A DNA stretch of 64,000 nt. It comes from Syntrophomonas sp. (GTDB taxonomy: Bacteria > Bacillota > Syntrophomonadia > Syntrophomonadales > Syntrophomonadaceae). Below are positions 1 through 7,955 of the stretch, piece by piece. How positions within the stretch are numbered: position 1 is the first letter of the stretch; each line of letters starts with the position of its first letter. The translations under genes were made by a program, and so were the position numbers. Location of the stretch: NCBI GenBank assembly GCA_016841875.1, contig JAENYG010000002.1, positions 1-64,000 on the forward strand, read 5' to 3'. A model generated the notes under the pieces. It worked only from the letters and a program-made list of their open reading frames with translations. It searched no databases and had not been told where the DNA came from.

Positions 1-16
1 ATACATGGACTACCTC

Positions 17-337
17 CTAACTTATTAGAAGTCCAGGTTTTCGTCCGCACCCCCCAGCGGCCATTTTCCGCAAGGCATATACATTTTCCAGGGTGAACGG
101 GTTAGCATTCAAAAGAGTTCTAAAAATACCTCTTAGTGTACCCAAAATATACACTGCCGCGATGCCTGACAGTATTAACACCACCGTCATCTGCAGACGG
201 ACACTTTCGGCAATTAACGTGGATGGAATAAGCTTGTAAATCAATAACGGAACCAATGCGCAAACCAGAATACCACTATAAAACATGAAATCAATGAGCA
301 GCTTGGTAAAGTAGTGAAGGGTTTTTCTATTTTGCAT
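17..337 (-). CDS. DUF2975-like membrane protein, C-terminally truncated
   Basis: Two hydrophobic segments are visible (about residues 15-35 and 48-68), followed by a stretch reading NPFTLENVYALRKMA, which resembles the conserved centre of DUF2975 membrane proteins. That family normally runs to about 160 residues with four membrane spans; here the frame stops at 106 aa just after the motif, beyond a run of six G residues. The gene is therefore truncated or frameshifted, or the sequence has a homopolymer error. The start ATG has a good GGAGGT ribosome binding site. DUF2975 genes often sit beside a small XRE regulator, which would lie off the left edge. Function unknown. Confidence 0.6.
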   Translation of the reverse strand: MQNRKTLHYFTKLLIDFMFYSGILVCALVPLLIYKLIPSTLIAESVRLQMTVVLILSGIAAVYILGTLRGIFRTLLNANPFTLENVYALRKMAAGGCGRKPGLLIS

Positions 338-626
338 ATAAAAGACCTCCCGAGAACTTTGTTAATAGAATTGTAACAGAATTGAATGTGAAAAACAATA
401 AAAATATATCGAATAACAATAAATATAGATTGGTATTCAATAAATAGACTGGAGGGGGAAGCATTTGATGTGAATAGAAATTCCTGCAAATATATAAATG
501 ATTAAAGAAAAATATGTTTGATGGGCATTATATGGAGGCGATTCTTGACGACTTCACACATTGTGATGGTAATGTCAGTTGTGAGACATTGTATCATCCT
601 GGTGCCTGGCCATAGGAAGCCATCAA
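338..626. other. Intergenic, no gene recognised
   Basis: This AT-rich stretch separates two minus-strand genes. It holds the ribosome binding site of the DUF2975 gene (341-350) and probably its promoter. I see no convincing ORF or RNA gene. Confidence 0.4.
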
Positions 627-1502
627 CTATAGGGGATAGTATTTATTGTTTTCGCAGAAAACTTTATCGAGTCTCTCCAGGCGCTGCAGATGTTTCCAGT
701 CCATTACACATTCGTGCAGGAAATATATTTGCTGCCTGTTGTTCCTATACCAGCCTCTTAAAACCGGTCCTTCAACGGCAATTTCTCGAACGCTGTGTTT
801 GCCTGAGCGTACCAGCTTTAAGACTCGTTCTTCACGTATGTACATTTCATCCCTGTATTTTCTCAGCTTGCTGGATAATTGGCGGGTGCTGACAGCATTT
901 CCATGACCGGCCACCAGCATATCCGGCTGCATCTTTATGAGTGTTTCGATGGATTGAATAAAATCATCGATATTGCTATCTACCATGGCATAAAAGGGTT
1001 TCCACTCCACGTTGATATCAGCGGTAAAAATAAAACCTTCCCGGGGGAAAATAAAGCCGCAATGTCCACAGCTATGTCCGGGCAGATGCAGAACCTGGAA
1101 TTCAATATTGCCTGCAGTCAGTATCTGCCCATCGAGCAGTTCGCCATCGGCAGTTCTGGGATGGTAATGGGCGACATCCAGGTAAAAAGGCCGTATAGAC
1201 TCGTCCGGGAAATGATCAAAACCATAAGCCTTAAGATACTCTTCTCCATAGGCCACTCTCAGGTGTTCTGAAGGATGAAGAAGAATGCGGGCATTCGGGT
1301 AGGAGTAATTGCGCCAACAGTGATCGGCATGCCCGTGGCTGTTAACGATCAGGTCTATACGGGAATTGTCTATATGGACCATTTCTTGATCTGATGGACT
1401 GGAATCCACCAGGCAGTGTATGTCATCCTGGATATACAAGCAATTACAGTAGGGTAAATCTGAATTATTCAATAAATGAATCTGCCTGAATAGTTTTTTC
1501 AA
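627..1502 (-). CDS. Metallo-beta-lactamase-fold hydrolase
   Basis: A 291 aa MBL-fold metal-dependent hydrolase. The metal-binding set is complete: HGHADH at residues 56-61, PGH with H143, the TAD aspartate D162 and a late GHG histidine H200. The C-terminal ~80 residues are helical and basic, as in the glyoxalase II/MBL subgroup with a small C-terminal helical domain. The start is a TTG preceded by a GAGGAG ribosome binding site; no better ATG is near. It is monocistronic and unrelated in sequence to the second MBL protein at 1984. Substrate cannot be told; hydrolysis of a thioester or lactone is typical of the fold. Confidence 0.85.
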   Translation of the reverse strand: MKKLFRQIHLLNNSDLPYCNCLYIQDDIHCLVDSSPSDQEMVHIDNSRIDLIVNSHGHADHCWRNYSYPNARILLHPSEHLRVAYGEEYLKAYGFDHFPDESIRPFYLDVAHYHPRTADGELLDGQILTAGNIEFQVLHLPGHSCGHCGFIFPREGFIFTADINVEWKPFYAMVDSNIDDFIQSIETLIKMQPDMLVAGHGNAVSTRQLSSKLRKYRDEMYIREERVLKLVRSGKHSVREIAVEGPVLRGWYRNNRQQIYFLHECVMDWKHLQRLERLDKVFCENNKYYPL

Positions 1503-1983
1503 TGTTGCCAGCTCCTCACCATACGATTATACAATTACAGAATATTATCGTAAACCTATGGGGTGGTCAATCAGGGAGGGGTTTGCATCCTTCTTTTTCG
1601 TAGGACTAAGTCGGAGCGTGTACAGGAGGAACCGATTGATGTTCGTCTTTCTTGGGATAATTTATTAGGAATCCAAAATGAAAATTAAAAAATTATATCA
1701 CTGCAAGAAGTATACAGGTGCACTTAATACATAATATATGAGCAGGAATTTCCTTCCTAACAACGAAGCTAACAAGGGAGGGAGAGAGAAAAGTTTACCA
1801 TTGGCTTTGTTTATTGAAGATGGGATGCCCGGCATAGATGCTTGGGTTTAGAAATTAGATATTGAGGAAGGTGCTGAATATTCAATATAATATATTAAAA
1901 GCAATCCGATAACATAGGCGGCTACTGGCCGTGCACCAAAATGATTTAGTAGGTAATAGGCAGGTCATAAAGGGAGGCAGATT
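1503..1983. other. Intergenic region between divergent MBL genes
   Basis: About 480 bp between two divergently transcribed MBL-fold genes. It must hold both promoters. It is AT-rich towards the right. I find no ORF with a ribosome binding site, no RNA gene and no repeat shared with the rest of the window. Confidence 0.4.
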
Positions 1984-2964
1984 ATGATTGAACAAATACG
2001 GGAAAATTTATATCGAATTGAAATTCCGCTTCCACAGAATCCGCTTAAGGCTTTAAACTCTTATTTTCTTCGCGGTATTGATAGAAACCTGTTGATTGAT
2101 ACCGGATTCAATAGGGATGAATGTCGGGCAGCCATAGACCAGGCCATCCAAGAACTCGATTTTTCAATGGAAAATACAGATATTTTTATAACCCATATTC
2201 ATTCTGATCATTCCGGGTTAGCAGGATACTTAGCCCGGCCAGAAACACGAATCTATACTGGGGAATACACAAAAAAAGGGTTATGTGGTTCCAGCAGCAT
2301 GACTACCTATTTTGATGATTTGATCAAGCAAAGCGGCCTGATGGAGATGGGACTTACGACAGATGTTTCTATGCACCCGGGTTATCGATATCGCAGTGTA
2401 CCAGTTAGTAATCTGACTGTTGTCCAGGATGGTGATATAATTCAGGTGGGAGATTTCTCCCTGCAGTGCATCAATACCACCGGTCATGCTCCCGACCATA
2501 TGTGCCTGTATGATAAGAAACACAAGATATTGTTCAGCGGTGATCACATTCTGGGTGGGATCACTCCCAATAATACTATCTGGGGTGTACCCTGGACTAT
2601 TCAAGTTGATTACTTGGCCGAATACTTTAAAAGCCTGACAATAATAAATGAATTGGACATTGATCTGACTCTCCCAAGTCACAGGGGTACTTTGACTAAT
2701 TGTTATGAGAGAATTGAAGAATTGAAAAGGCATCATGATAATCGACTGAATAATATCCTGGACATTTTGGGTAACGAATCCATGACCGGGGCGGAGGTAG
2801 CCAGTAAAATGAAGTGGGATATAGATATTAAATCCTGGGAGCAATTTCCCTGGGCTCAGAAGCTGTTTGCCGCAGGAGAAGCCTTATCCCATCTAACGCA
2901 CTTGGAATTTAAAGGAGTCATAACTAAACGCTTGCAAGACGGAGTTGTGTATTACCATAAATGA
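1984..2964 (+). CDS. Metallo-beta-lactamase-fold hydrolase
   Basis: A 326 aa MBL-fold protein with all zinc ligands visible: HIHSDH at residues 71-76, TGH with H168, SGDH with D187, and PSH with H233. After the catalytic domain, about 80 residues look like the winged-helix-type C-terminal domain common in the MBL subgroup related to lactonase/thioesterase-like hydrolases. The ATG has an AGGGAGGC ribosome binding site. The TGA stop codon is formed by the first bases of the inverted repeat of the ~195 bp element at 2962-3158, so the element abuts or has trimmed the gene end. Substrate unknown; an acyl-thioester would fit the metabolic neighbourhood. Confidence 0.85.
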   Translation: MIEQIRENLYRIEIPLPQNPLKALNSYFLRGIDRNLLIDTGFNRDECRAAIDQAIQELDFSMENTDIFITHIHSDHSGLAGYLARPETRIYTGEYTKKGLCGSSSMTTYFDDLIKQSGLMEMGLTTDVSMHPGYRYRSVPVSNLTVVQDGDIIQVGDFSLQCINTTGHAPDHMCLYDKKHKILFSGDHILGGITPNNTIWGVPWTIQVDYLAEYFKSLTIINELDIDLTLPSHRGTLTNCYERIEELKRHHDNRLNNILDILGNESMTGAEVASKMKWDIDIKSWEQFPWAQKLFAAGEALSHLTHLEFKGVITKRLQDGVVYYHK

Positions 2965-3158
2965 CACAAGGGGACGTTTTTGGTGTGTCATTATTTCAAT
3001 AATGCAAAAAAATGCTACGCGGGTTCATACCTCGTATAGCTATTAGATAGCTACTCATATAGGTTACCCTGGATTGACCAGGAGTAGCCTTCTTTTCTTT
3101 TTTATTCCTTACGATTGGTATGCAGAAAATGCCACAACAAAAACGTCCCCTTGTGTCA
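2962..3158. repeat. ~195 bp MITE-like element, copy 1
   Basis: A 197 bp unit with terminal inverted repeats of about 30 bp beginning GACACAAGGGGACG, nearly identical to 6780-6970 and in the same orientation. The interior folds into short hairpins, one with stem CCTGG/CCAGG around the loop ATTGA. It encodes no protein. Its left end supplies the stop codon of the upstream MBL gene. The inverted ends share the GGGGAC core with the REP palindromes elsewhere in the window, so mobilisation in trans by a RAYT-type transposase is possible but unproven. Confidence 0.75.
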
Positions 3159-3171
3159 CTAGACAAGTTTT

Positions 3172-3218
3172 TTGTGGAGCTTATGGAAACAATGTGATAA
3201 ACTGAACGTACATTCAGT
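3172..3218 (+). promoter_or_regulatory. Promoter and palindromic operator of the TetR gene
   Basis: TTGTGG (3172-3177), 17 bp spacer and TGATAA (3195-3200) form a plausible sigma-A promoter. It is followed directly by ACTGAACGTACATTCAGT at 3201-3218, a palindrome with 16 of 18 positions symmetric, sitting at the expected transcription start. This position suits an autorepressor. Confidence 0.6.
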
Positions 3219-3232
3219 CAGGAGGGATGGAA

Positions 3233-3859
3233 TTGAACCAGGTACTCAGCTCTAAAATGGAGGAAAAAAGGCAGAGGCTTTTAGAATGTGCCCTGGCATT
3301 ATTCAGTGAAAAGGGTTATATAAATACTCCGGTAAGGGAGATCATTGATAGGTCGGGTTACGGTACCGGTACTTTTTACAAATATTTTAGTAATAAAGAA
3401 GATGTCCTGAAAACGCTGCTATCTAATTTCTTTGAAGAAATTGTTTACAGCGTTAATAACTATTACCAAAAGGAAAGTGATCATTACGTTCGGTTTATTG
3501 AAACCAAACGGGTCATTCTGGATGTATATGCACGGAATGAGCGGTTATCCGATATTTGCAGCAGAGCGGCAGGGATCAGCGATAGCATAGATCAATGTTT
3601 AAAAGAGTTTGATGATAATTTCCTGACTTTTACCAGTAAAAATATCCAATATGGTATTAAAAACGGGAGCTTTAAGGAACTGCCGGTGATGCCCATAGCC
3701 CATGCTACTCTGGCTATTATTAAATACGCAGTTTTCAGATGGGTGGTTACTAAAGAAATAAGCAAAGAAGAAATGTTTGATATGGTCATTTCTTTCCATC
3801 AATCGTTATCAATAGGTCTGGCCAAAGGAAAATGTTTAGAGAATCTGCTGCCTGAATAA
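3233..3859 (+). CDS. TetR/AcrR family transcriptional regulator
   Basis: A ~208 aa one-component repressor. The N-terminal helix-turn-helix spans roughly residues 12-58, with the family hallmark GTGTFYKYFSNKEDVL. The rest is an all-helical ligand-binding domain with no assignable ligand. An ATG at 3227 lies directly on the GGAGGG motif (3221-3226), so the TTG at 3233, with 6 bp spacing, is the more likely start. An 18 bp palindrome just upstream points to autoregulation. The next gene, on the same strand 170 bp away, encodes a molybdopterin oxidoreductase and is the obvious candidate target; the divergent side holds only the repeat element. Confidence 0.9.
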   Translation: MNQVLSSKMEEKRQRLLECALALFSEKGYINTPVREIIDRSGYGTGTFYKYFSNKEDVLKTLLSNFFEEIVYSVNNYYQKESDHYVRFIETKRVILDVYARNERLSDICSRAAGISDSIDQCLKEFDDNFLTFTSKNIQYGIKNGSFKELPVMPIAHATLAIIKYAVFRWVVTKEISKEEMFDMVISFHQSLSIGLAKGKCLENLLPE

Positions 3860-4032
3860 TATCCTGCTGCTTTAGAGGGATGCTAGTCTCACTGGTTAAG
3901 CTGCCTCATTTAATAAGCTGGGCTTTCCAAAAAAATTATCTGTCCGGGATTATTTTATTAATTTAATACAATACCGTAAGGTACGTTTATCAATAATAGT
4001 ATTTTTAGCAATTATGAGGAGGTTGGAATATT

Positions 4033-6117
4033 GTGGCAGAGGAGATACGCTGGGTTAAAACCCACTGTGCCAGGATGGATCATGGCGGCTGTTCGCTCCT
4101 GGTCGGCGTCAGGGATAATGAGATACTTCAAGTGAAAGGTGATCCCCAGGGATATTTGAATGCAGGATATACCTGCTATAAAGGCAGGGTTTCGCCAGAG
4201 CGGCTTACTCACCCCGATCGTCTTCGTTTTCCTCTAAAACGTATCGGGAAACGTGGGGAAGGGAAATGGGAGCGTATATCCTGGGATGAAGCACTAAATA
4301 TAACAGCTGAGAATCTGCTCCATATAAAGGGAAAATACGGACCTCGAGCAGTCGGATTTGGGGTTGGAATGCCCAAGGGGTTGGAGCATTTTGTTTTGAT
4401 CCGGCTTGCTAATGTTTTTGGTTCCCCCAATATCATTGCATCTCAAGATATTTGTCATGCTCCCCGGGAGGTTACGGGTCTGCATACCTGTGGGTTTTAT
4501 CCGGTTGCTGATCTCCATAACCCCACCAATCTTATTCTATCCTGGGGCAGCAATGTTCTTTCCACTAATGAAGAGGGTCAGATAGGCAATCTAATGCTGC
4601 AGCAGATGAAGAAAGGCGTCAGGCTGGTCGTAGTAGACCCCCGCCGGACAGATCTGGCCGAACGAGCCGAGGTATGGCTTCAGCTCAAGCCCGGAACGGA
4701 GCAGGCACTGGCAATGAGCTTTCTAAATGTCATCATCGAGGAAGCACTATATGATAAAGACTTTATTGAAAAATATACCTATGGATTTGAGGATTTGGCC
4801 CAGCACATAAAACAATATTCACCAGAAGTTGTGGCGCAGATTACCTGGGTTCCACCTGACTTGATACGTAAAGCTGCTCGCCTGTACGCTGCGGCTAAAC
4901 CAGCTGCGCTGCAGTGGGGCAATGCTATCGAACATAGTGTTAATGTTTTTGATTCCACCCGTGCACTGGTCTGCCTTATGGCGATTACTGGAAACCTTGA
5001 AGTGCCCGGTGGGAATATCAATGCCCATGATCCTAACATCATGGGCCTGGGCGAATTTGTGCGAGCTGATCTTATCCCCGATAAACACAGGGAGATGATC
5101 GGTGCCTATCACGGCACTATCCCCCGGCTTATGACTGTACCCCCGGCTTATTTCCGCCAAGCAGTACTTCAGGGAGAACCTTACCCGGTCCGGGGGTACT
5201 ATGGTATGTGTACTAATCCCCTGATGGCCTGGGCTGATAGCCAGCATACCTTTGAAGCATTTATGAATCTTGACTTTATTGCTATGGCCGAGATATTTAT
5301 GACGCCCACTGCATCTGTGGCAGATATCGTCTTCCCGGCTGCCCACCAATATGAGATGAATGATATTGGCCATTATGGCATCGGACACGGTATGATATTT
5401 GCTCGGCCAAAAGTTGTAGATCCCCCGGAAGAGTGCTGGCCGGATATTAAAATTATGAATGAACTGGGCAAGCGAGTGTCGCCCCCAGAATACTGGCATG
5501 ATGATTTTGAAGAGTTCCTGCAGGATTTGCTGAGACCTGCTGGTTTAAGCTACAGTGAATTTGCTGAAAAAGGTTATTTAAAAGGACCGGGTCTTTTCGG
5601 TTTATATAAGGAAAAGGGCTTCCGCACGCCCACAGGAAAAGTAGAGTTATATCTAAGCACTGCTGATAAGTACAAGCTTAAACCACTGCCAGAGTTCACC
5701 TCACTGCCTGAAGAGGAAGATACTGGTTATCCGTTGATATTGATCAGTGCCAAAAGCCGCTACTATCTTCTATCTTCTTATCGTTGGGTGGAGAAACTGC
5801 GGCAGAAACGACCGTATCCAACCGTTGAAATACACCCTGAAACGGCAGCTACCTATGGTATCAGCGATGGTGATAGTGTTACTATTGAAACGAAGTATGG
5901 TCAAATAGAACAGCTAGCCAGAGTTACTGATATCGTTCATCCCCGCGTGATCAGTGCAGCTCTGGGCTGGTGGTTTCCGGAAGGGGAGGCGGAAAAGCAG
6001 TTCGAATGGAGAAAATCAAATTTCAACATGCTGACCTCGGTTGGGAAGCTGGGCCAGGAGTTTGGAACCCCGAACCTGAAAAACCTTCCCTGCAGAATAC
6101 GGAGAAGGCATCACTAA
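4033..6117 (+). CDS. Molybdopterin-dependent oxidoreductase (DMSO reductase superfamily)
   Basis: A 694 aa protein with the Molybdop_Fe4S4, Molybdopterin and Molydop_binding domains in order; the C-terminal domain begins near residue 575. The overall layout resembles formate dehydrogenase- and acetylene hydratase-type enzymes. The likely Mo/W ligand is Cys141 in DICHAPR. The N-terminal cluster motif is unusual: C12-x3-D16-x3-C20-x27-C48, with Asp where type II spacing would place the second Cys. There is no Tat signal and no adjacent electron-transfer subunit, so it is cytoplasmic and its partner is unknown. The GTG start has a GAGGAGG ribosome binding site. Substrate cannot be assigned; it lies downstream of a TetR regulator inside the region bracketed by the ~195 bp elements. 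Confidence 0.9.
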   Translation: MAEEIRWVKTHCARMDHGGCSLLVGVRDNEILQVKGDPQGYLNAGYTCYKGRVSPERLTHPDRLRFPLKRIGKRGEGKWERISWDEALNITAENLLHIKGKYGPRAVGFGVGMPKGLEHFVLIRLANVFGSPNIIASQDICHAPREVTGLHTCGFYPVADLHNPTNLILSWGSNVLSTNEEGQIGNLMLQQMKKGVRLVVVDPRRTDLAERAEVWLQLKPGTEQALAMSFLNVIIEEALYDKDFIEKYTYGFEDLAQHIKQYSPEVVAQITWVPPDLIRKAARLYAAAKPAALQWGNAIEHSVNVFDSTRALVCLMAITGNLEVPGGNINAHDPNIMGLGEFVRADLIPDKHREMIGAYHGTIPRLMTVPPAYFRQAVLQGEPYPVRGYYGMCTNPLMAWADSQHTFEAFMNLDFIAMAEIFMTPTASVADIVFPAAHQYEMNDIGHYGIGHGMIFARPKVVDPPEECWPDIKIMNELGKRVSPPEYWHDDFEEFLQDLLRPAGLSYSEFAEKGYLKGPGLFGLYKEKGFRTPTGKVELYLSTADKYKLKPLPEFTSLPEEEDTGYPLILISAKSRYYLLSSYRWVEKLRQKRPYPTVEIHPETAATYGISDGDSVTIETKYGQIEQLARVTDIVHPRVISAALGWWFPEGEAEKQFEWRKSNFNMLTSVGKLGQEFGTPNLKNLPCRIRRRHH

Positions 6118-6188
6118 TTATGAACAGTTTATCTCCATTTTTCATAATCTATCATTAACATCTTAAATGGAAAGGATGATAGACTTTT

Positions 6189-6767
6189 ATGGAGATATGG
6201 GATGAAATCCCTGGTATGCGAGGGGTTTGTTATCGCCAGGGCCAAACCAGACCTGCCGGTCACAGAAAACTAAAGGGTGGAACAGGGGCCAAAAAAACCA
6301 AGAACACTACCAGAGCATCACTGACCGGGTTGATCCCCGAGGATGCTCTGAACTCACTGGAGATAACTGCATCAAGTTTAAGCGCATGGGGTTATGTATA
6401 TCAGATCGATACTCAAACTATAGCAGTAGGGGCCAACGTAACTTTTAATAATAATGGACCATTAAATGGCATAAATCATACACCCGGCACCGCTACCATT
6501 GAGGTGACTCTTGGAGGTACTTACAATATTGTGTTTTCGATATACACCACCCAAAACAACCCTCAGGGTTGGGCAGTGGTTGTCAATGGGATACCTCAAT
6601 CAGAATTTAGTTCTGCCGGGCAGACTATGATGGCTGCTACTACGTTGACGCTGGATGCTATGGATAGAGTAACTATTCGCAACGCCAATACTATACCAGA
6701 CCCTGCTACTCTCAGAACGGGGGATGTGATTACTGCTTATGTAATGATTTATAAAGTAGACAGCTGA
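6189..6767 (+). CDS. BclA C-terminal-like (C1q/TNF-fold) spore-surface protein
   Basis: Residues ~60-192 match the C-terminal trimerisation domain of exosporium glycoprotein BclA and its relatives: an opening AWGYVYQIDTQTIAVGANVTF, then a beta-rich sandwich with GTATIEVTLGGTYNIVFSI and a closing VITAYVMIYKV. BclA proteins normally carry Gly-X-Y collagen repeats before this domain; here there is only a short basic N-terminus (residues 1-50) and no collagen repeat or signal peptide. The ATG has an AAGGATG site at good spacing. It probably decorates the spore coat or exosporium, which would imply the organism sporulates. It ends 13 bp before the second ~195 bp element. Confidence 0.7.
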   Translation: MEIWDEIPGMRGVCYRQGQTRPAGHRKLKGGTGAKKTKNTTRASLTGLIPEDALNSLEITASSLSAWGYVYQIDTQTIAVGANVTFNNNGPLNGINHTPGTATIEVTLGGTYNIVFSIYTTQNNPQGWAVVVNGIPQSEFSSAGQTMMAATTLTLDAMDRVTIRNANTIPDPATLRTGDVITAYVMIYKVDS

Positions 6768-6779
6768 TAGACACAAGTA

Positions 6780-6970
6780 GACACAAGGGGACGTTTTTGG
6801 TGTGTCATTATTTCAATAATGCAAAAAAATGCTATGCGGGTTCATACGTCGTATAGCTATTAGATAGCTACTCATATAGGTTACCCTGATTGACAGGAGT
6901 AGCCTACTTTTTTTTGTTCCTTACTATTGGTATGCAGAAAATGACACAACAAAAACGTCCCCTTGGTGTC
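6780..6970. repeat. ~195 bp MITE-like element, copy 2
   Basis: Direct-orientation second copy of the element at 2962-3158. The 30 bp inverted ends differ at only one or two positions. A short GACACAAG-like duplication lies just to its left (6769-6779). The internal hairpin is CCTG/CAGG around ATTGA, one base pair shorter than in copy 1 on both arms, which is what selection for a structure, or shared hairpin-dependent copying, would leave. Confidence 0.75.
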
Positions 6971-7085
6971 CCCAAGGAATTCCTTTTAGGGCTTTATCAT
7001 TTTTGTATGGAAAGCTTACTTGACATGATTGGATTATTGGGTTAGCATCTTATGTAAAGCATACTTTCCATGGCGAGGTGATGAG

Positions 7086-7298
7086 TTGAAAAATAGACTT
7101 GAAGAACTACGGAAGGAAAGAGGTATCAAACAAGATGAACTTGCTGAAGCTTTGGAGGTATCCAGGCAGACTATCGGATCACTCGAAAACGGACGCTATA
7201 ATCCATCAATAATCCTTGCTTTTAAGATTGCGGAGTTTTTCAACATGAGTATAGAGGAAATCTTTATTTATAGGGAGAATGTCAATCATGAAAAATAG
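7086..7298 (+). CDS. Small XRE-family transcriptional regulator
   Basis: A 70 aa HTH protein starting KNRLEELRKERG, with helix-turn-helix QDELAEALEVSRQTIGSLEN at residues ~14-33 and the family ending FNMSIEEIFIY. It is the YozG/Cro-like type that is just a DNA-binding domain. An ATG at 7029 would add 19 residues unlike the family; the TTG at 7086 has a GAGGTGATG ribosome binding site and gives the standard length. It overlaps the following membrane-protein gene by 11 bp. Such pairs are common in Firmicutes, with the regulator controlling its own operon. Confidence 0.85.
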   Translation: MKNRLEELRKERGIKQDELAEALEVSRQTIGSLENGRYNPSIILAFKIAEFFNMSIEEIFIYRENVNHEK

Positions 7299-7707
7299 AT
7301 TCTTACTTTATGGGGCAGGAATAATAATAGGTATCCTATTGACTTGCATAGGTGGTTTTGCTTTTACGGAAGATAATGTTAAAGCAGTTTCCGGTGTATT
7401 GATAGGATGTGGTTCGGGGCTATTTGGCTTAAGCATTGCGAGTATTATCTCAACCTATATTACTGATAAAAATCCAGCTTATAAAAAGAGGATGGTAATA
7501 AACGAACAAGATGAGAGGCATATAACTATTAGAAATAGGGCAAAAGCAAAGGCATATGATGTTATGCTTCTTGTTATTGGCGTGCTGATACTGATTTATG
7601 CATTGCTAAACACCAAGTTGCTGGTTATTTTGCTTCTGGTTGCAGCATACCTGTCTATTAGTGCTGTACACATTTACTATTTATCGAAATATGCAAAAGA
7701 AATGTAG
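7288..7707 (+). CDS. DUF2178-like four-span membrane protein
   Basis: About 139 aa with four hydrophobic segments (roughly residues 5-25, 32-52, 90-108 and 111-130) and a central polar stretch with NEQDERHITIRNRAKAKAYD, a motif of the DUF2178-type proteins encoded beside small XRE regulators. The ATG at 7279 lies directly on the ribosome binding site, so the ATG at 7288 is preferred. It overlaps the regulator gene and is surely co-transcribed. Function unknown; no catalytic residues are visible. Confidence 0.75.
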   Translation: MKNRFLLYGAGIIIGILLTCIGGFAFTEDNVKAVSGVLIGCGSGLFGLSIASIISTYITDKNPAYKKRMVINEQDERHITIRNRAKAKAYDVMLLVIGVLILIYALLNTKLLVILLLVAAYLSISAVHIYYLSKYAKEM

Positions 7708-7955
7708 GATTGTGCTTACAGTCTCAACCTACTATTACAAGTATTGGGACCGCCGGATCATGAAGCCAGTATCTGCAGCAGGACATCATGGGATATCATG
7801 CAGGGTATAAATCTAGGTTGCGCTTGATTTTCTCCCACTCAGATTCTGGGCACCCTGACTTCATACTGGATCACGTTTCCGTACTATATCCACCTGGCAC
7901 TGTAATATGATGGCAGATGATCCAGGTTATGAATGGCATATAAGAAAGGTCAAAC

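Noticed and set aside
7086-7707. Toxin-antitoxin system (small XRE gene plus small gene)
   Set aside because: The second gene is a four-span DUF2178-like membrane protein, not a toxin fold; the pair is a common regulator/membrane-protein operon.
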